Shown here: piece by piece, positions 53,310 to 62,442 of the stretch
Layout of the letters: each line of letters starts with the position of its first letter
Position numbering within the stretch: the stretch's first letter is position 1
Assembly: GCA_038063055.1 (NCBI GenBank)
Contig: JBBTVY010000003.1
Location: 1-63,147 of the forward strand
DNA length: 63,147 nucleotides
Origin: JACQKT01 sp038063055
GTDB lineage: Bacteria; Patescibacteriota; Minisyncoccia; UBA6257; 2-01-FULL-56-20
Direction: 5' to 3'
The notes under the pieces: generated by a model
What the model saw: only the letters and a program-made list of their open reading frames with translations
What the model was told of the DNA's origin: nothing
Databases searched by the model: none
Made by a program: the position numbers and the translations under genes

Positions 53310-54740
53310 ATGCCTCCTTTATATTTGCGGCATAAGAGAACATTGATATTTCTGACGATTCTTCTTTTATCGTCTTTTTATTTTTTATATGACCTCGGCA
53401 ATCTGCCGCTTTTCGACTGGGACGAAGCGATTTACGCCGACATTGCGAATGACACTCTGACGAACGGCAATTTTTTCACGCTTACGAGATTCGGCGAGCC
53501 GTGGTTTGAAAAGCCGCCGCTTTACATCTGGCTGGTTATGGGAAGCATAAAATTGTTCGGGACTTCGGAATTCGCCATCCGCCTCCCGTCGGCGCTTATC
53601 GGCGCGGCGGCAATCGGCATTCTTTATCTTCTTGCGCTTGAAATGACCGGCAACGGGACATTGGCGGTTTTTACGGCACTGACGCTTCTTTTTTCGTCTC
53701 CGTTCTATGTTTTCGGCAGGCAATCGAGAATGGACATTCCGGTTACAGCCGCAATTCTCTTTTCTTTACTCTGCCTTTTCAAAGCGAGGAAGAACGAAAA
53801 ATGGCTGATGGGATTCGGCGCCGGCATGGGTGTCGGAATACTTTTCAAGAATATTATCGGGCTTTTGGCGTTCCTGCCAGCGCTCGCATACAGCATCGTT
53901 TACCGCGACTGGCGGTGGCTGAAAAATAAGCACGCGTGGTTCGGATTCGGAATAGGCGCGGCGATTATTGCGCCGTGGCACATTTATGAAACGGTTCTCT
54001 TCGGAAATCAATTTTGGAGCGTGTATTTTCTGACGCACGTTTTGGAAAGGGGATTCACCGACATGCAGGGAATGACGATACTAAGCTATTTTTCGAGCTT
54101 TTGGGATTTTTACCAGCCGTGGACGTTTTTTGCCCTTGTGCTTGCTCCGTTCGCGCTCGTGAGCCATAAATTCATGCCGTCGATCGAAAAGTACAGAAAA
54201 GAAATGCTTTTCGGGCTTTTAAGCGCGGTTTTTATCTTCGCTTTTTTTGCCGTTGCCCAGACAAAAATGCTGACCTACCTTGTTCCGGTTTACCCGTTCG
54301 CGGCAATTTTCATTTCCGCCGGCCTTTATCATTTTTTCGAGAACGCTTTCTTTTCGCGCAGCAAAATCAGGATATTGCCCATCTTCTTTATGACAGTCGT
54401 CGTTTTCTTGGGATTTCTGTACACATCTAGGGACTCGTTCATCAATCCGCATAAATATTACTACCTCCAAATTTACGATGAAAAGGCGATAGGCGAATAT
54501 CTGAAAAAGGAAGCGGATTCTCTTCCTGTCTCGGTATACGTATGGAATTCCAGGGAAAGCATGGAATTTTACAGCGGCAGGATTATCCAGAACGCCGAAT
54601 TTCCGCCGCCCGCCGACAGGCCGGGATATCTGATTTTGCCAAGCAGTTATATAGATGCGTTTTTGAACGAAAACCCGTCTTATCGCCGAGCGGAAAAAGC
54701 ATACGTTGGTTCTTATCTGGTTTTGCTGAGGATGAGGTAA
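53310..54740 (+). CDS. GT39-type membrane glycosyltransferase (ArnT/PMT-like)
   Basis: 476 residues with about ten spans. First-loop motif FDWDEAIYADIANDTL (36-51), then RFGEPWFEKPPLYIWL and FAIRLPSALIGAAAIGILYLLAL, the ArnT signature with the catalytic Asp-Glu. It transfers a sugar from a polyprenyl-phosphate donor to lipid or protein outside the membrane. The acceptor is unknown. The O-antigen-ligase-like gene follows after 42 bases, which suggests a surface-glycan unit. Confidence 0.9.
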   Translation: MPPLYLRHKRTLIFLTILLLSSFYFLYDLGNLPLFDWDEAIYADIANDTLTNGNFFTLTRFGEPWFEKPPLYIWLVMGSIKLFGTSEFAIRLPSALIGAAAIGILYLLALEMTGNGTLAVFTALTLLFSSPFYVFGRQSRMDIPVTAAILFSLLCLFKARKNEKWLMGFGAGMGVGILFKNIIGLLAFLPALAYSIVYRDWRWLKNKHAWFGFGIGAAIIAPWHIYETVLFGNQFWSVYFLTHVLERGFTDMQGMTILSYFSSFWDFYQPWTFFALVLAPFALVSHKFMPSIEKYRKEMLFGLLSAVFIFAFFAVAQTKMLTYLVPVYPFAAIFISAGLYHFFENAFFSRSKIRILPIFFMTVVVFLGFLYTSRDSFINPHKYYYLQIYDEKAIGEYLKKEADSLPVSVYVWNSRESMEFYSGRIIQNAEFPPPADRPGYLILPSSYIDAFLNENPSYRRAEKAYVGSYLVLLRMR

Positions 54741-54782
54741 TCGAATGTAAAAATATAGATAAAAATTACATAATTTACTCAA

Positions 54783-56810
54783 ATGCATTCTTATAAAATT
54801 ATCCGCATCCTGAAATGGCTCTTTTTCGCTGTCGTGATTGGCGTACCTCTTTTTTATACACGGCAGAATATTTATCCATACGCAATATCCAAAACAGCGT
54901 TTTTTCAGATAATTGCCGAGCTAATTTTTTTCCTCTGGCTGGTGCTTGCGATTTCAGATAAACGTTACAGACCAAAATTATCTCCGATAGTCTGGGCAAT
55001 TTCTGCTTATCTCGGCGTGCTTGTTGTGGCTTCATTTTTGGGTGTCGATTCTTCAAGGAGTTTTTGGTCAACGAATCAGCGCGCTTTCGGCGTGGTCGCG
55101 CTTTTACATCTTGGCGCGCTTGCGATTGTTGCATATGCACTCACAAAAGAGCTGCCGTGGAAAAAAATCTGGTATGCCTCATTCGCAACTTCCATTGCGG
55201 CGGTTTTTGTAGGAGCGTTGCAGCTTTCCGTTCCGAATTTACTCGTTATCGAAAATATTCCGAACCGCCCGGGATCGACATTCGGAAATCCGGGATTCCT
55301 AGCGGGATATTTACTGTTCAATGTTTTCCTGGCTGGATATTATTTGCTGAATTTTCATTCAAGTTCTGAAGAATGTAAAAAAAATAGCGAAGCATTTTTT
55401 CTTTGGGCGACCGTCATAATTGGCGTTCTAGGCATTTTTATTGGCGAAACGCGCGGTGCTATTCTCGGGGTTTTTGTAGGAGGTCTCGTTTTGTTAGTGT
55501 GTTTTGCATTAAGGCCTCCGGAAACGCGATTATCGTTTTTGTCGAAAAAAAGTTTTTATGTTGCCATTATCGCCATACTTGTTTTTTTGAGCGGAATGGT
55601 TTGGATAACAAGATTCAGTCCGGCTTGGAACAATGTGTCCGGAATTAACCGTCTGAAAAATTTGTCGTTTTCGGATTCAAGTTCGGACACACTCCTCCCG
55701 CGAATCATAGCGGCAAACGCCGCCTGGAAAGGATTTCTAGACAGGCCATTTATCGGCTGGGGGCCAGAAAATTTCAATGTCGCATTCAACAAATATTATG
55801 ACCCGCGCGCTCTCGAATTCTGGCGTTCCGAAACAAATTTCGACAAGCCCCACAACTTCATCCTGGAAGAGCTTGTTGCGGGAGGCATTTTTCTCCTTGC
55901 TGCATACCTTTTTCTTCTTGTTTCTCTCGTCTATATGGCGCGGAAGTCAAAAGATGTTTACCTTTTTCAAATATCCGCCGCGGCAGTTGCCGCCTATTTC
56001 GTCCAGAATATTTTTTTCTTCGATACACTCGGGCAGTCGCTTATGTTTTTTCTTGTGCTCGGATTTGTCGGAGGGAAATATTCCGCCCGAAGAGAGCCGG
56101 AAGAACGAAGCAATGCATCAAACGCGGCGGACACAGGTATAAACGGAATCATTCTTATTTGTCTGCTTGTTTTCGCCGCGGCGCTTATTTATTTTGTAAA
56201 TATAACTACCCTCGCGACCGCCGGTTACCAATTTTTTGGATTTCGGGATTTTTTGAGCGGGGATGTTAAAAAAGGAATAGGGGATTTCCATTCTGCTATT
56301 GATACATGGAGCCCATATCAATCGATATATATTCGCGATTACGCTAACATAATAGCTCAAGCGTATTTTCATAACAAAGATTTCGTTCCCAAGGATGAAG
56401 TAGCGCTCGCCATAGAAAACATGGAGCGTGTGGCGCGTGAGCATCAGTGGGATGCCCAAAATCACTTTTTGCTTATAAATATTTACAATCTTGTGCACGA
56501 TATCGACCCGGAGAAATATCTTTCGGCTGCGGAAGAACAAGCGGCTATAGCATTTAAGCTGAGCCCCAACCGCCAGAAAATATACTACTATCTTTCAAGG
56601 ACAAAAATGCTTAAAGGGGATAGTGCGGCCGCAATGAAGCTCGCCAAAACTGCGATTGACCTCGATCCCAAAGTTGCTGATTCTCATTTTCATTACGGTA
56701 CGTTAGCGCTGGAGAACGGCGATAATGAGCTGGGACACAAAGAAATAGAAAAAGCGGTTTCTCTAGGCTATCAACTGCAAGAAGCGGATAAGATTAAATA
56801 CGATTTCTGA
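54783..56810 (+). CDS. O-antigen ligase-like (Wzy_C) membrane protein with TPR tail
   Basis: 675 residues. About eleven spans in residues 1-460; the Wzy_C/ligase core is around GSTFGNPGFLAGYLLFN, GETRGAILGVFVGG and GWGPENFNVAFNKYYDP..FDKPHNFILEELVAGG. The C-terminal 180 residues are TPR-like helices (LFRDFL..., AAEEQAAIAFKLSPNRQKIYYYLSR, LAKTAIDLDPKVADSHFHYGTLALENG). Relatives join glycans to lipid or protein carriers. It probably works with GT39 upstream. Confidence 0.88.
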   Translation: MHSYKIIRILKWLFFAVVIGVPLFYTRQNIYPYAISKTAFFQIIAELIFFLWLVLAISDKRYRPKLSPIVWAISAYLGVLVVASFLGVDSSRSFWSTNQRAFGVVALLHLGALAIVAYALTKELPWKKIWYASFATSIAAVFVGALQLSVPNLLVIENIPNRPGSTFGNPGFLAGYLLFNVFLAGYYLLNFHSSSEECKKNSEAFFLWATVIIGVLGIFIGETRGAILGVFVGGLVLLVCFALRPPETRLSFLSKKSFYVAIIAILVFLSGMVWITRFSPAWNNVSGINRLKNLSFSDSSSDTLLPRIIAANAAWKGFLDRPFIGWGPENFNVAFNKYYDPRALEFWRSETNFDKPHNFILEELVAGGIFLLAAYLFLLVSLVYMARKSKDVYLFQISAAAVAAYFVQNIFFFDTLGQSLMFFLVLGFVGGKYSARREPEERSNASNAADTGINGIILICLLVFAAALIYFVNITTLATAGYQFFGFRDFLSGDVKKGIGDFHSAIDTWSPYQSIYIRDYANIIAQAYFHNKDFVPKDEVALAIENMERVAREHQWDAQNHFLLINIYNLVHDIDPEKYLSAAEEQAAIAFKLSPNRQKIYYYLSRTKMLKGDSAAAMKLAKTAIDLDPKVADSHFHYGTLALENGDNELGHKEIEKAVSLGYQLQEADKIKYDF

Positions 56811-56927
56811 GTGAATATTGTATAATTAGTTTGTAAGTAAAAAACGGGAATTATCTTATCTCCGGAATTATAATGAGAAAATTCAGGCTTTTCACCGGTT
56901 TGATTTTTATCGCTCGGCGGCCGTTTG

Positions 56928-56953
56928 ATAGTAGCCACTTATCAAACGCCGTT
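56928..56953 (+). repeat. Hairpin in the leader of the lipase gene
   Basis: CGTTTGATA and TATCAAACG pair across a 9-base loop between the ATG at 56873 and the preferred ATG at 56987. A TATAAT at 56869-56874 overlaps the first ATG, so the leader would be about 105 bases. Confidence 0.55.
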
Positions 56954-56986
56954 GTTCAACTGCGGTTCAATTCCGGTGCGGGCAGT

Positions 56987-59815
56987 ATGAAAATGAAAAC
57001 AAAAATTAAAATAATTTTATCGGCGTTTTTTGTTTTTCTTTTTGCGCAGCAAACATTCGCCGCCATTTCGCTGGATAATTCCGCAACATTTATTTCCACT
57101 TGTGCGCCGGGAAGCGAACTAATAGAAACTTCGCCATTAACTTGTGCTTATTCCGTTGCCGGAAGCGATAAAGTTTTGTATGTCAATGTGGGGCACTTTA
57201 CTCAGTCTGCCGCGATTTCCTCGATAACTTATAACGGCGTGCCACTGACAAAAATAAGCGAAAATTCTCTTGCTGAACAATATGTAGACCAATGGTATCT
57301 GGTAAATCCGTCTTCCGGTTCAAATAATTTGGTTATAACTTTTTCTTCCACTTATATTTACGGAGTTTTTGTTGAAAGTTTAAACGGAGTTGATCAGACA
57401 GCACCAATTTTAGCAACATCTTCCAGAAGTCAAGCGGTAAACGACAACACTATTGTTACACTTGAGGCTACAACGACTTCCGGCGGTTGGCTTGTCGGTT
57501 CTGGGTATGGCGGAAATGGTATGCCTACGGCGGCAAGTTCAACAATAAGAGCAACGTCTACGGGAGTTTACGGATTATTGTTAGACGACAACGGAACAAA
57601 CACAGGATGGTTGAACATGACGGCACATCCTCATGGTGGCCCAAGCACCGATGGAATGGTTGGGACTTCTTTTAATCCGGCTGTGCCTCCTTTTGAAACT
57701 CCGAAAGAACCGGTCGTCATTGTCCCGGGGATAATGGGAACGAGGTTGAATAGGGTGAGCGATGGGGTGGAGGTGTGGCCTAACGGGAGACAAATGCTTG
57801 AAAGCTTGTCAGATAATTACCTTGATGATTTAAAACTTTCATCAAGTGGCGAACAAATTCCTGGGAAAGAAATGAGGGCTTCGTCAATTATTGAACAAGA
57901 ATCGGTCTCCTTTCTTAAATTCGATTTTTATAAAAATCTAATTGATAATCTTCAAGCTGATGGTTATGTTTCTAGCACAACACTATTTACTTTCCCATAC
58001 GATTGGAGATTAGACATCGGCGAGAATTTAAACAACTTTAATTCAAAAATAAACGAAGCAATTTCTCATTCTCCAAACGGTAAAATAAATATAATCGCTC
58101 ACAGCATGGGCGGTCTCTTGGTTAAGGATTATTTACAAAGTATTACTGACACTTCATTTGTCGACAAACTTATTCTCGCTGGAGTCCCGCAGCTTGGAGC
58201 GCCACTCGCTTTTAAACTGTTTAATTACGGTGACAATCTTGGAATGGGATGGTCAATTTTTGGGTTGAATCCTAATAAAGCAAAAGATATTTCCCAAAAT
58301 ATGCTAGGCGTGTATGAGCTTTTGCCGTCACGCGAATATGTGCAACAGCAAATCGAGGGAGGATATGTGTTTAATCAAGCAAGCGGAGACATTGCTTTGA
58401 ATTTTGAACAGACAAAACAACTTATGGCTTCTAGCTCAAGAAACATAACTCTTCTTGATGCTGCCGATAACTTTCATAAATCCTTGGATAATGTTTCTGT
58501 AAGTGTGCCAGGCGTATATAACCTTGTTGGTTGTCAAAATTCAAATACAGTAAAGAAATTCACCATAGAAGACGACGGGGTAGTTGATATAATCCGCGGC
58601 AACGGCGACGGAACCGTTCCTCTTGAATCAGCATTAAATCTTTCAGATGCATACAATAATTATTTTCTTCTTAATTCAGAAAATGGCGTAGACCACACCG
58701 GTCTAATTAACGATTATCGTTCCATATCCTTAATCGACGCCATTATACAAAACGAAACTTCTACGCTAAATCAGCTTCAACTTGGCATTTCGGATTCGAA
58801 ACAGGATTGTTTTGTAGAACGTTCTCAATTTCGCAATGAAACAACGATACAAATGATTGGAATAAGTACTCATAGTCCTGTTGCCTTGAATGCATACGAT
58901 TCGGCTGGCCGACATACCGGGCCCAATGCGGCAGGGGATATAGATTTACAAATTCCGGGAAGTTCTTACGAAACAATCGGAGAAAACAGCTTTATTATGT
59001 TGCCCGCTTCAACTACTTACAACATTGTTGCGGACGGACTATCGCAGGGCGAATTTACTCTCAAACTGAAGAGTTATAATACCGTATCAAACCTGCTCGG
59101 CGCGACCACATACATACAAGTTCCCCTTGAATCGGCTTCGACAACAGCAACATTTATGGTGTCTAGTTCTACTATGAATCCAGAACTTTCGATTGATTCA
59201 GATGGCGACGGGGCTATAGATAAAACCATAGAATCAACAGCTATTCTTTCCGGCTCATCAGCCGCCGATATTACTCCGCCTACGATTACAATGCCGAACA
59301 TAGGCAATAATGTAATTCTAAATACGCCAATCATATTTAGTTTTTCTGCAACAGATGATTTATCCGGCATTGCTACAATAACTGCCATCATCGATGGCAA
59401 TCCTATTACAAATGGTGATGTTATTTCAGTTCTTGGTATAGGTGAGCATAATCTTCGAATAAAAGCCGTAGACAATGCCGGGAATCCTAGAATTCAAACT
59501 TTGCTGTTTAATGTTGTATATAATTTTGGCGGATTTTTACCTCCAATAAAATCCGACGGCTCAGGAATATATAAACAAGGAAGCGTCCTGCCAGTTAAAT
59601 TCCAATTAACCGATGCCAATAACAACTTAGTTTCAAACGCAACAGCCAGTTTATTGTTGAATGATAATGATAGCGGTAATCAATTCAGATATGATGCTGA
59701 GAACAATCAATACATCTTTAACTTAGATACTTCATCGCTTACCTCCGGAACGTGGCAGTTAAGAGTCCAGCTAGACGACGGAATGATGTATAATGTGAAC
59801 ATGTCAATTAGGTAG
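56987..59815 (+). CDS. Secreted LCAT-type lipase/acyltransferase with Ig-like and PxKF domains
   Basis: 942 residues from the ATG at 56987, where a signal peptide begins (MKMKTKIKIILSAFFVFLFA). Residues about 30-230 are a beta-sandwich. The alpha/beta hydrolase domain starts at PVVIVPGIMGTRLNR. Catalytic residues: Ser in AHSMGGLLVKDYL near 372, Asp in GNGDGTVPLES near 540, His in GVDHTGLI near 570. A beta module (STHSPVALNAYDSAGRHTGPN...), an Ig-like domain (PPTITMPNIGNN...FSFSATDDLSGIAT) and a PxKF domain (GSVLPVKFQLTDANNN) follow. The upstream ATG at 56873 adds 38 residues without a signal and is less likely. A+T-rich. It shares its C-terminal modules with the 60169 gene. Confidence 0.9.
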   Translation: MKMKTKIKIILSAFFVFLFAQQTFAAISLDNSATFISTCAPGSELIETSPLTCAYSVAGSDKVLYVNVGHFTQSAAISSITYNGVPLTKISENSLAEQYVDQWYLVNPSSGSNNLVITFSSTYIYGVFVESLNGVDQTAPILATSSRSQAVNDNTIVTLEATTTSGGWLVGSGYGGNGMPTAASSTIRATSTGVYGLLLDDNGTNTGWLNMTAHPHGGPSTDGMVGTSFNPAVPPFETPKEPVVIVPGIMGTRLNRVSDGVEVWPNGRQMLESLSDNYLDDLKLSSSGEQIPGKEMRASSIIEQESVSFLKFDFYKNLIDNLQADGYVSSTTLFTFPYDWRLDIGENLNNFNSKINEAISHSPNGKINIIAHSMGGLLVKDYLQSITDTSFVDKLILAGVPQLGAPLAFKLFNYGDNLGMGWSIFGLNPNKAKDISQNMLGVYELLPSREYVQQQIEGGYVFNQASGDIALNFEQTKQLMASSSRNITLLDAADNFHKSLDNVSVSVPGVYNLVGCQNSNTVKKFTIEDDGVVDIIRGNGDGTVPLESALNLSDAYNNYFLLNSENGVDHTGLINDYRSISLIDAIIQNETSTLNQLQLGISDSKQDCFVERSQFRNETTIQMIGISTHSPVALNAYDSAGRHTGPNAAGDIDLQIPGSSYETIGENSFIMLPASTTYNIVADGLSQGEFTLKLKSYNTVSNLLGATTYIQVPLESASTTATFMVSSSTMNPELSIDSDGDGAIDKTIESTAILSGSSAADITPPTITMPNIGNNVILNTPIIFSFSATDDLSGIATITAIIDGNPITNGDVISVLGIGEHNLRIKAVDNAGNPRIQTLLFNVVYNFGGFLPPIKSDGSGIYKQGSVLPVKFQLTDANNNLVSNATASLLLNDNDSGNQFRYDAENNQYIFNLDTSSLTSGTWQLRVQLDDGMMYNVNMSIR

Positions 59816-59826
59816 GAACTAAAGAC

Positions 59827-60153
59827 ATGAAAATAGTATATATATATAGTTTTTTGATAGGGTTAATTTTTAACTCGTTGCTTATTTTCGGCCCGTATTT
59901 TTTTGATGAATCCTTTATTATGCATCAATATCTTGAAGCAAAAACGCTGCTACAAGTTTTCTTTACCTCGCTTATCTATCTTTTTATTGACGCCATCTTA
60001 CTTTTTATAATAATTTTACGAAAAAAAGAATTATGGACAGTTAAACAGCAGTTATACGGTGTAATCGCCTCAAATATTATTGGATTCTACCTACCCGTTT
60101 TTTTCCTTGGCTGGATAGCCTATCAAGTTTTTTCTAACTGGACGTTTTTTTGA
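59827..60153 (+). CDS. Small three-span membrane protein, hypothetical
   Basis: 108 residues, spans at about 5-22, 42-63 and 79-103. Aromatic-rich, no charged motif. It begins 11 bases after the lipase and may be coexpressed. I recognise no family. Confidence 0.6.
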   Translation: MKIVYIYSFLIGLIFNSLLIFGPYFFDESFIMHQYLEAKTLLQVFFTSLIYLFIDAILLFIIILRKKELWTVKQQLYGVIASNIIGFYLPVFFLGWIAYQVFSNWTFF

Positions 60154-60168
60154 TAACCGAATATAGCA

Positions 60169-61167
60169 TCATTCAGTTACTTTAAATGTAAAATCTTTTA
60201 TTCGTGGGTTCCCGGCATTATCGGATGCAGAAATGCGCAGTAAGTAGTCTTTAGCTTGCGAAAATGTAACAACATCGCCACTTTTTATAGTATTTCCATC
60301 CAGCGATCCATTAACATATGCGACTCCAGATAAATCGTCTGTTGCCGAAAAGTTGAATGTTACAGCGTCCCCGGCTTTTATAATGCTCGGGATAGTTGGC
60401 ATAGTAATAATTGGCGGGAAAATGTCATTTGCCTCCGCGCCAGTTAATATCGCCGTGGGCGCAATTCGTAGTTGTTCATTGCCCGACAAATTGTTTACAA
60501 CCATAACCAGCGCTTCTTTTGAAATTTTATTTTGTGAAAGATCCAGATTTACATAGGCAACAGTAGAAGATTCAAAGGGAATCTCAAGATAACTGATTAA
60601 AAGATTTTTTGGAATGATGCTTAGACCCCAAGCTCCCAGCCCAGAAATTTCTAGATCTGCCACCGCATTTTTTACAGATCGTACCTCGATACGATACGGG
60701 CTTTCTTTGACGGGTAGATTAATAAAGTAATTCAATTCAATATTATCATAATTACTTTGCGGAATGCCTATTTCAATATCTCCAAATGAATTTGGACCCG
60801 TATGACGATTATGCGCATCATAAACATGTAGCTCAACGGGGCCATGGGCGCTTACCGCAAGACTTGAAATTGCTATTGATTTTATATCTGCAGTAGACGA
60901 ACTACTGGAAGAAGACAACATAAGAGAAGCAATAACTGGTAGTGAGGTTGATGCAGGTATAGATGTATCAGCAGAGGACGTTGTTACAGGAACAGCAGTT
61001 GTTGGAGTGGATATAGGCGAGGAAGATGTCGGTGGATTTTTTGAAACCTGTGTTTGTGTAAAATTCCGATAATATAAGTACCCGCTACTTCCAATCGCCA
61101 GAATGCTGAGAAGCAGTACAATCAAAACAGGCATACTTAAAAATCCACTTTTGTTTATTGCTGACAT
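60169..61167 (-). CDS. Membrane-anchored protein sharing the lipase C-terminal modules
   Basis: 332 residues. One N-terminal span (about 10-32), a S/T/P-rich linker to about 105, then SLAVSAHGPVELHVYDAHNRHTGPNSFGDIEIGIP, matching HSPVALNAYDSAGRHTGPNAAGDIDLQIP in the lipase. PPIITMPTIPSI..FNFSATDDLSGVAYVNGSLDGN and DNAGNPRIKDFTFKV match the lipase Ig-like domain. It has no hydrolase domain. It could bind or chaperone the same surface ligand as the lipase, or be a decayed copy. Leaderless-type promoter. Confidence 0.75.
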   Translation of the reverse strand: MSAINKSGFLSMPVLIVLLLSILAIGSSGYLYYRNFTQTQVSKNPPTSSSPISTPTTAVPVTTSSADTSIPASTSLPVIASLMLSSSSSSSTADIKSIAISSLAVSAHGPVELHVYDAHNRHTGPNSFGDIEIGIPQSNYDNIELNYFINLPVKESPYRIEVRSVKNAVADLEISGLGAWGLSIIPKNLLISYLEIPFESSTVAYVNLDLSQNKISKEALVMVVNNLSGNEQLRIAPTAILTGAEANDIFPPIITMPTIPSIIKAGDAVTFNFSATDDLSGVAYVNGSLDGNTIKSGDVVTFSQAKDYLLRISASDNAGNPRIKDFTFKVTE

Positions 61168-61173
61168 ACCTTA

Positions 61174-61179
61174 ATAATA
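61174..61179 (-). promoter_or_regulatory. -10 box of the 60169 gene, leaderless-type
   Basis: TATTAT on the minus strand ends 6 bases before the ATG at 61167; TCGTCA lies 16 bases further upstream as a possible -35. Confidence 0.5.
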
Positions 61180-61338
61180 TCACTTATGAATTTTATGACG
61201 ATACGATCTAGCGGAATATAATTTGATAAAATCTGGCTCAAAAATACTGAAATTTGAGGTGAGGGAGATTGGATTTCGACTTGAAAAATCCTAAAAGATT
61301 TGGTAAAATTGGGACGAATTTTAAGTTTATTTGAAATT

Positions 61339-62061
61339 ATGTTTGTAAGAGCTATAAAAATTGCAAAACGTTCAATGTTCCCGATATTTCGCTGGGAACA
61401 GGTATCTAAGGCACAAGCACGCATAGCTGTGGTAGGGACTGGTTTCTTTATCAATAGTAAGGGCTATTTTGTGTCGGTGGCGCACATTTTTGATGGCGCT
61501 AATAGAAACACAAAATTTCTTTATTTCGGAAAGTTGCCGGAAAATTTACAGCAACCGCAGTTAGAAATCATAGAAATTGCCAAAGACGATGATTATGATA
61601 TTTTTGTTGGGAAAATCGACACTAGAGTTCCGAAATATTTTTATCTAGATAATAAAATTCCGGACGTAGGGCAATCTGTTTGTGTAAGTGGTTATCCCCT
61701 CGCAGCTATAACCGCAGATAATTCTAGGATATTACAACTAGGTGGGGTTAGAAGATATTTTCAACCATCCTTTGTACTTGATATAGCTGTTTTAAAAAGT
61801 GGCAATGATGCCGGAAAAATTAGAACACATGACGGATTTCTTATAAGAGATGTTGGTTTGTTTGGAATGAGCGGCGGCCCTGTGTTTAATGTAAACGGTA
61901 ATATAGTGGGAATGCAGGGGTCTGTTACTAAACCACGCGAAAGTAAAAATTCTTCTGGCCGAACCATTAGCGTTGAGAACGCGGTTGTTATAAGCAGCAA
62001 GCGCATTTCAGAATTTTTAAAAGCAAAAAATATAAGAACTAATTTATTTGGTCGATTTTAA
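61339..62061 (+). CDS. Trypsin-like serine protease (HtrA-type fold, no PDZ)
   Basis: 240 residues from the ATG at 61339; a TTG at 61300 is possible but less likely. Catalytic triad visible: His in GYFVSVAHIFDG (near 47), Asp in DDDYDIFVGKI (near 86), Ser in GLFGMSGGPVFNVNGNIVGMQGS (near 178). There is no clear signal peptide; the N-terminus is basic (FVRAIKIAKRSMFPIFRW). Cytoplasmic trypsin-like proteases of this sort occur in defence systems as well as quality control. A+T-rich, with a zinc-ribbon membrane protein gene 39 bases downstream. Confidence 0.88.
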   Translation: MFVRAIKIAKRSMFPIFRWEQVSKAQARIAVVGTGFFINSKGYFVSVAHIFDGANRNTKFLYFGKLPENLQQPQLEIIEIAKDDDYDIFVGKIDTRVPKYFYLDNKIPDVGQSVCVSGYPLAAITADNSRILQLGGVRRYFQPSFVLDIAVLKSGNDAGKIRTHDGFLIRDVGLFGMSGGPVFNVNGNIVGMQGSVTKPRESKNSSGRTISVENAVVISSKRISEFLKAKNIRTNLFGRF

Positions 62062-62100
62062 TATTCATTATTAAACCAAGACAAATCAGCAAATACTAAG

Positions 62101-62337
62101 ATGAGTAAAAATCAAATTAACTGCGAACACGATTGGATAGTTCTTACATCTGACGAAAGAAAAGGGCCGGGAGTTTCTAAATGTAACAAATGCGGACTAT
62201 GGCTGTATCATTCAAGTCGATTGCAGTTAGATATGAATCGTTACGCATTCGGATTTCAAAAAGCAATTTCAATCATAACAATTATTATATCAATAATCGC
62301 ACTCCTTATTTCAATTGCTGTTGCAATTTTTAAATAA
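62101..62337 (+). CDS. Small zinc-ribbon plus transmembrane protein
   Basis: 78 residues. CEHDWIVLTSDERKGPGVSKCNKCGLW gives Cys/His 8, 10, 28 and 31, a minimal ribbon. A single C-terminal span (about 54-76, almost all I, A, L, S, V) follows. The topology would leave the ribbon in the cytoplasm. No family recognised. It may be cotranscribed with the protease. Confidence 0.65.
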   Translation: MSKNQINCEHDWIVLTSDERKGPGVSKCNKCGLWLYHSSRLQLDMNRYAFGFQKAISIITIIISIIALLISIAVAIFK

Positions 62338-62378
62338 GAATTTGTTTTAACTACATCTTAGGATTTAATATTTTGGAA

Positions 62379-62434
62379 CGCTTCGACCCATTCGACTTCG
62401 CTTCCCTCAATCCGACTCGGGGCAGGCAGGATCG
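62379..62434. repeat. Composite dispersed repeat before prfA end
   Basis: CGCTTCGACCCATTCGACTT, CGCTTCCCTCAATCCGACTCGGGGCAGGCAGGATCG in parts: several units of the dispersed repeat, intergenic, just after the prfA stop. Confidence 0.65.
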
Positions 62435-62442
62435 AACACTCT

